Shown here: in pieces, positions 60,888 to 64,000 of the stretch | Position numbering within the stretch: the stretch's first letter is position 1 | Layout: each line of letters begins with the position of its first letter | Assembly (NCBI GenBank): GCA_900314755.1 | Contig: OMWH01000009.1 | Span: 1-64,000 of the forward strand | From: an uncultured Prevotellaceae bacterium | Lineage (GTDB): Bacteria; Bacteroidota; Bacteroidia; Bacteroidales; Bacteroidaceae | Direction of reading: 5' to 3' | DNA: 64,000 nucleotides | Made by a program: the position numbers and the translations under genes | Notes under the pieces: model-generated | Database searches by the model: none | What the model was told of the DNA's origin: nothing | What the model saw: the letters and a program-made list of their open reading frames with translations, nothing else

Positions 60888-60894
60888 ATTCTTT

Positions 60895-60922
60895 AAACTA
60901 TAAACTTTAAACTATCAACTAA
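60895..60922. repeat. 7-bp tandem repeat between the GT4 and GH57 genes
   Basis: AAACTAT, AAACTTT, AAACTAT, CAACTAA in the 37-bp gap, in the GH57 leader. Confidence 0.88.
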
Positions 60923-60924
60923 AT

Positions 60925-62196
60925 TCACTGTTCCCAACCAAGGGTTCTCTTATAGAGGGTAGCAATCCATGCGCCTACTTTCTCCCATGTAATCTGGTCA
61001 ACCTCTTTCTTACCTTCCTCCTTGAGATACTGGAAGAGAGAATCGTTGGCACAGATGCTATAGATGGCATCGGCAAGTGCGTGGATATCCCAATAGTCAA
61101 CCTTGATACAGTTGTGGAGAATCTCGGCACAACCAGACTGTTTCGAGATAATAGAGGGTGTTCCGCATTGCATAGCCTCCAACGGTGAGATACCGAAAGG
61201 CTCAGAAACGGAAGGCATCACATAGACATCAGAATCTTTCAGACACTCATAGACCTGCTTGCCTCGCATAAATCCTGGGAAGTGGAAACGATCAGCAATA
61301 CCACGCTCAGCTGCCAACCGGATCATCGCATCCATCATATCACCAGAACCTGCCATACAGAAACGCACATTACGGGTACGGCGGATGACCATATTGGCGG
61401 CTTCCACAAAGTACTCCGGTCCTTTCTGCATCGTGATACGGCCGAGGAAGGTCACCACCTTGTCCTTGCCTGTATGGTCAGGACGTGGGATAGCCTGATA
61501 CTCCTCGGGCAGCGGATATACGGCATTATGCACCGTAAAGCACTTACGTGGGTCCTGATGGTACTGGTGGATAACGGTCTGACGAGTCAGTTCCGATACA
61601 CACATAATGCAGTCTGCCCAGTCCATACCATTTTTCTCTATTGAGTAGACCGTCGGGTTCACCTTACCACGGGAACGGTCAAAGTCGGTAGCATGTACGT
61701 GGATGCAAAGAGGCTTACCACTTACCTGCTTGGCATGGATACCGGCAGGATAGGTCAACCAGTCATGAGCATGGATGATATCGAAATCAAATGTACGAGC
61801 TACGACACCAGCAATGATTGAGTAGTTATTAATCTCCTCATGAAGGTTGCCAGGATAGCCACCGGCGAACTCCATAGCTCCCAAATCATTGACATGCATG
61901 TAGTTGAAATCGGCATAGATGTGGTCACGTAACTTAAAATACAAGTCGGGGTCCATGATGTTTCCCACACGGTCACGGACATAGTCGTAGTTAACATCAC
62001 GCCATGCAATAGGCACCGCGTTCATAGCGACAATATTACAAGCCGTGCGGTCTTCATCACCAAAAGGTTTTGGCAGACATAGCGTGATATCCATATCACC
62101 CTGGGCATGCAAACCCTGAGAGATACCATAGTTCGCAGTAGCGAGTCCACCGAATACGTGAGGAGGATACTCCCATCCAAACATTAATACTTTCAT
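60925..62196 (-). CDS. GT4 glycosyltransferase (glycogen synthase-like)
   Basis: A 423-residue retaining glycosyltransferase of the GT-B fold. It starts MKVLMFGWEYPPHVFGGLAT (GGLA loop typical of GT4/GT5) and has the donor-site E-x7-E motif in SEPFGISPLEAMQCG near residue 320. Such proteins sit beside GH57 and debranching enzyme genes in Bacteroidota and are assigned to glycogen synthesis. It follows the debranching enzyme by 17 bp. A strong Shine-Dalgarno sequence (AGGAGGAGAAG, 62201-62211) precedes its start, rare in this phylum. Confidence 0.86.
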   Translation of the reverse strand: MKVLMFGWEYPPHVFGGLATANYGISQGLHAQGDMDITLCLPKPFGDEDRTACNIVAMNAVPIAWRDVNYDYVRDRVGNIMDPDLYFKLRDHIYADFNYMHVNDLGAMEFAGGYPGNLHEEINNYSIIAGVVARTFDFDIIHAHDWLTYPAGIHAKQVSGKPLCIHVHATDFDRSRGKVNPTVYSIEKNGMDWADCIMCVSELTRQTVIHQYHQDPRKCFTVHNAVYPLPEEYQAIPRPDHTGKDKVVTFLGRITMQKGPEYFVEAANMVIRRTRNVRFCMAGSGDMMDAMIRLAAERGIADRFHFPGFMRGKQVYECLKDSDVYVMPSVSEPFGISPLEAMQCGTPSIISKQSGCAEILHNCIKVDYWDIHALADAIYSICANDSLFQYLKEEGKKEVDQITWEKVGAWIATLYKRTLGWEQ

Positions 62197-62213
62197 AGTC
62201 TTCTCCTCCTATT

Positions 62214-64000
62214 TTACTTTTGATATGAATATTTCTCCAACAGTTTCAGTGTACGGAGAATCTCAGCGACATTCATGGCAAATGCCATGGCACCACGTCC
62301 GTGGAATGGCGGGTTACCGTCGAACAACTCACTGATGGTTCCCAGTGCGTGATAGTTGATCTCATCCTCATAGCCTACCATCTGACGCTCTACGAAACTC
62401 AAACGAGTGCGCTTGTAAATCTTCAGACAGGCCTCCATATAGAATCCACCAAGCCATGGCCATGCCGTACCCTGATGGTAAGCATAGTCACGCTGTGTCT
62501 GCGGACCGACATACATCGGGTTATAGCCTCCGCTCTTCGGGGAGAGGGAACGCAATCCTTTCGGTGTCAGCAGTTCACGGGTACAGATATCCAATACGCT
62601 CTTCTTCTGCTCCTGAGAAAGTGGCGAATAGTCGAAGGCAACAGTGAATATCATATTAGGACGAACACTCCAGTCCATCATATTACCATCCACATAGTCG
62701 AGCAAATAGCCATACTCATTGAGGAAGGTCTCCACAAACGAAGCCTTGCAGAGTTCTGCACGCTCTTCCAGTTTCTTGGCATATTTCTTGTCACCGAACT
62801 CGGTCTCCAATGAAGCACAGAACTTCAGGGCATTATACCATAGTGCATTGAACTCTACGATATAACCAGAACGGGGTACTACAGGATGACCGTTGGCAGT
62901 GGAGTTCATCCATGTGATAGCCTTGTCGCGACCATTGGCATAAAGTAGTCCGTTCTCATCCAGACGCATATTGGAGTTACCACCTTTGATGACATAGTCA
63001 ACGATGTCCTTCACCAATTTACCATACATCTTGTAGCCTTTCTCCACTCCTGCATCCTTGGCATACTGCTGGATAGCCCATATAGCCCACAGTGGAACAT
63101 CGGGATGCTCTATCTCATAAATCTTTACACTCAGAGGTTTGTCCTCCATGAACTCACGAAGTCCTTTCTCTGCGGTCTTCATCACATGCTCAAAGTAATC
63201 CTGTTCACCAATAGCAAGCGTCAGACCAGGCAGGGCGATAAACGTATCACGGGCACGAGCCTTGAACCAAGGATATCCTGCCAGCAGATAGCGGTCGTCA
63301 CTGTCATCAAGTTCCTCTGCAGAGCTGCCACTGCGGCGATCACGGAAGTGGAACTGATGGGCAGCAGCAACCAGGCAGTGATAGAAGTTATCACGAGGCT
63401 GGCGAAGATCATACTCCTTCTGGAACAATGTCTTCAGCGTGTTACTCTTGATCTCTTTAGTAGAGGCTGCGAAGATAATACTCTCACCTTTCTTAATAGA
63501 TACCTCGAAATAACCGGGAACATAGAGATCCTCATTAGAGGCATATCCACGCTCCTGCTCTTTCGGATACTCCACGCCACGATACCAGTCAGGCTGGAAC
63601 ACGAACTCATTCTTCTTGTTGAACTGCATGTACAGGTCAGGATACCCGGCATACATACAAGTCTTGATACCATTATCCACCTCATGATACTCACGGGATG
63701 CCGTTGAGTTCTCATGGGTAAACTGCCTTACTGAACGGAAGGCGAGGAAGGGACGGAATCTCAACGTTGTAGCAGAATGAGCATCTTCCAGTGTATAGCG
63801 AATCAGAATTCGATCCTCATAAGCCTGGAAGATAGTCTCTCGTTTTAATAACACACCGCCTACACGATAAAGGGTGGTAGGCACTACGTCACAAGTAAAC
63901 TCACGGATATACTTATGACCCTTCGGGCTGAAATTGTTGCCCTGGTACTTATGGAGTCCGAGATTGAACTCAGCACCGTGCTGAATCACCGTACAGTCGA
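62214..64000 (-). CDS. Amylo-alpha-1,6-glucosidase (glycogen debranching enzyme), 5' end beyond the window
   Basis: About 595 residues of a family usually 640-650 long; the start lies beyond position 64000. The frame continues upstream of the first apparent start at 63989 (a GTG, in VIQHGAEFNLG), which is inside the conserved domain, so that codon is not the real start. An N-terminal sugar-binding domain is followed by an (alpha/alpha)6 catalytic domain with KARARDTFIALPG (near the middle) and GTAWPWLGGFYMEA. It removes alpha-1,6 branch points of glycogen and is first in the visible cluster. Confidence 0.9.
   Translation of the reverse strand, partial: DCTVIQHGAEFNLGLHKYQGNNFSPKGHKYIREFTCDVVPTTLYRVGGVLLKRETIFQAYEDRILIRYTLEDAHSATTLRFRPFLAFRSVRQFTHENSTASREYHEVDNGIKTCMYAGYPDLYMQFNKKNEFVFQPDWYRGVEYPKEQERGYASNEDLYVPGYFEVSIKKGESIIFAASTKEIKSNTLKTLFQKEYDLRQPRDNFYHCLVAAAHQFHFRDRRSGSSAEELDDSDDRYLLAGYPWFKARARDTFIALPGLTLAIGEQDYFEHVMKTAEKGLREFMEDKPLSVKIYEIEHPDVPLWAIWAIQQYAKDAGVEKGYKMYGKLVKDIVDYVIKGGNSNMRLDENGLLYANGRDKAITWMNSTANGHPVVPRSGYIVEFNALWYNALKFCASLETEFGDKKYAKKLEERAELCKASFVETFLNEYGYLLDYVDGNMMDWSVRPNMIFTVAFDYSPLSQEQKKSVLDICTRELLTPKGLRSLSPKSGGYNPMYVGPQTQRDYAYHQGTAWPWLGGFYMEACLKIYKRTRLSFVERQMVGYEDEINYHALGTISELFDGNPPFHGRGAMAFAMNVAEILRTLKLLEKYSYQK

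Noticed and set aside
63700-63989. Start of the debranching enzyme at 63989
   Set aside because: The first Met-like codon is a GTG inside the conserved N-terminal domain and the frame continues to the window edge, so the gene is cut by the window.

Overview
The window looks like a chromosomal segment of a gut or rumen Prevotellaceae-type member of the Bacteroidota. The evidence is: SusC/SusD pairs, a pectin utilisation locus (PUL), many promoters of the Bacteroidota form TTTG-N19-21-TAnnTTTGC, few Shine-Dalgarno sequences, and lineage-typical proteins (DUF4924, DUF3667, TPR-containing histidine kinase, the ZapA/RNase Y cluster). No rRNA, tRNA, transposase, integrase or CRISPR array was seen. 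The right edge cuts through a glycogen debranching enzyme gene. The left edge probably separates a HipB-like repressor from its partner.

Positions 1-19,100 are mostly housekeeping. They hold a HipB-like repressor, a TPR histidine kinase, a purine permease and a DUF3667 membrane protein. On the minus strand follow RNase Y, ZapA and a small coiled-coil protein, then a hypothetical gene divergent from rfbA, and an ECF sigma factor. A long minus-strand operon runs LysE transporter - DUF4924 - rfbD - prfC - tsaC - ClC channel - fmt - a previously easy-to-miss 43-aa ORF - rpe. After it come a ROK glucokinase and a hotdog thioesterase.

Positions 19,128-25,880 are a complete tryptophan operon in the order trpB-E-G-D-C-F-A. 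It starts with a strong promoter, a 16-codon leader peptide containing three consecutive Trp codons, and a GC-rich terminator: a classical ribosome-mediated attenuator.

Positions 25,880-59,460 are a large pectin (homogalacturonan) PUL. It contains a GH28-GH105 fusion, two PL1 pectate lyases, a giant multidomain CE8 pectin methylesterase, a SusC/SusD pair with a beta-helix surface lipoprotein, a transmembrane AraC-type regulator that lacks the kinase and receiver parts of a hybrid two-component system, a second SusC/SusD pair, a second CE8, two alpha/beta-hydrolase esterases and a GH3 glycosidase. The outer-membrane pairs would import oligogalacturonides released by surface or periplasmic enzymes; CE8 and the esterases remove methyl and probably acetyl groups; GH28 and GH105 finish the depolymerisation. 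Between the first lipoprotein gene and the regulator sit two different MNT-HEPN (MntA/HepT) toxin-antitoxin modules, each bounded by near-identical ~78-bp copies of the same terminator and upstream promoter region. This looks like a small gene-cassette array and is the most unusual structure here.

Positions 59,460-64,000 are a minus-strand glycogen cluster (debranching enzyme, GT4 glycosyltransferase, GH57 with a histone-like Lys/Ala/Pro tail). Other recurrent signals are 7-9-bp tandem repeats between genes (and inside two PUL enzymes), a five-copy 22-bp palindromic array, paired GTAAACGTTTAC-type operators, and C-terminal and internal domains shared among PUL enzymes.
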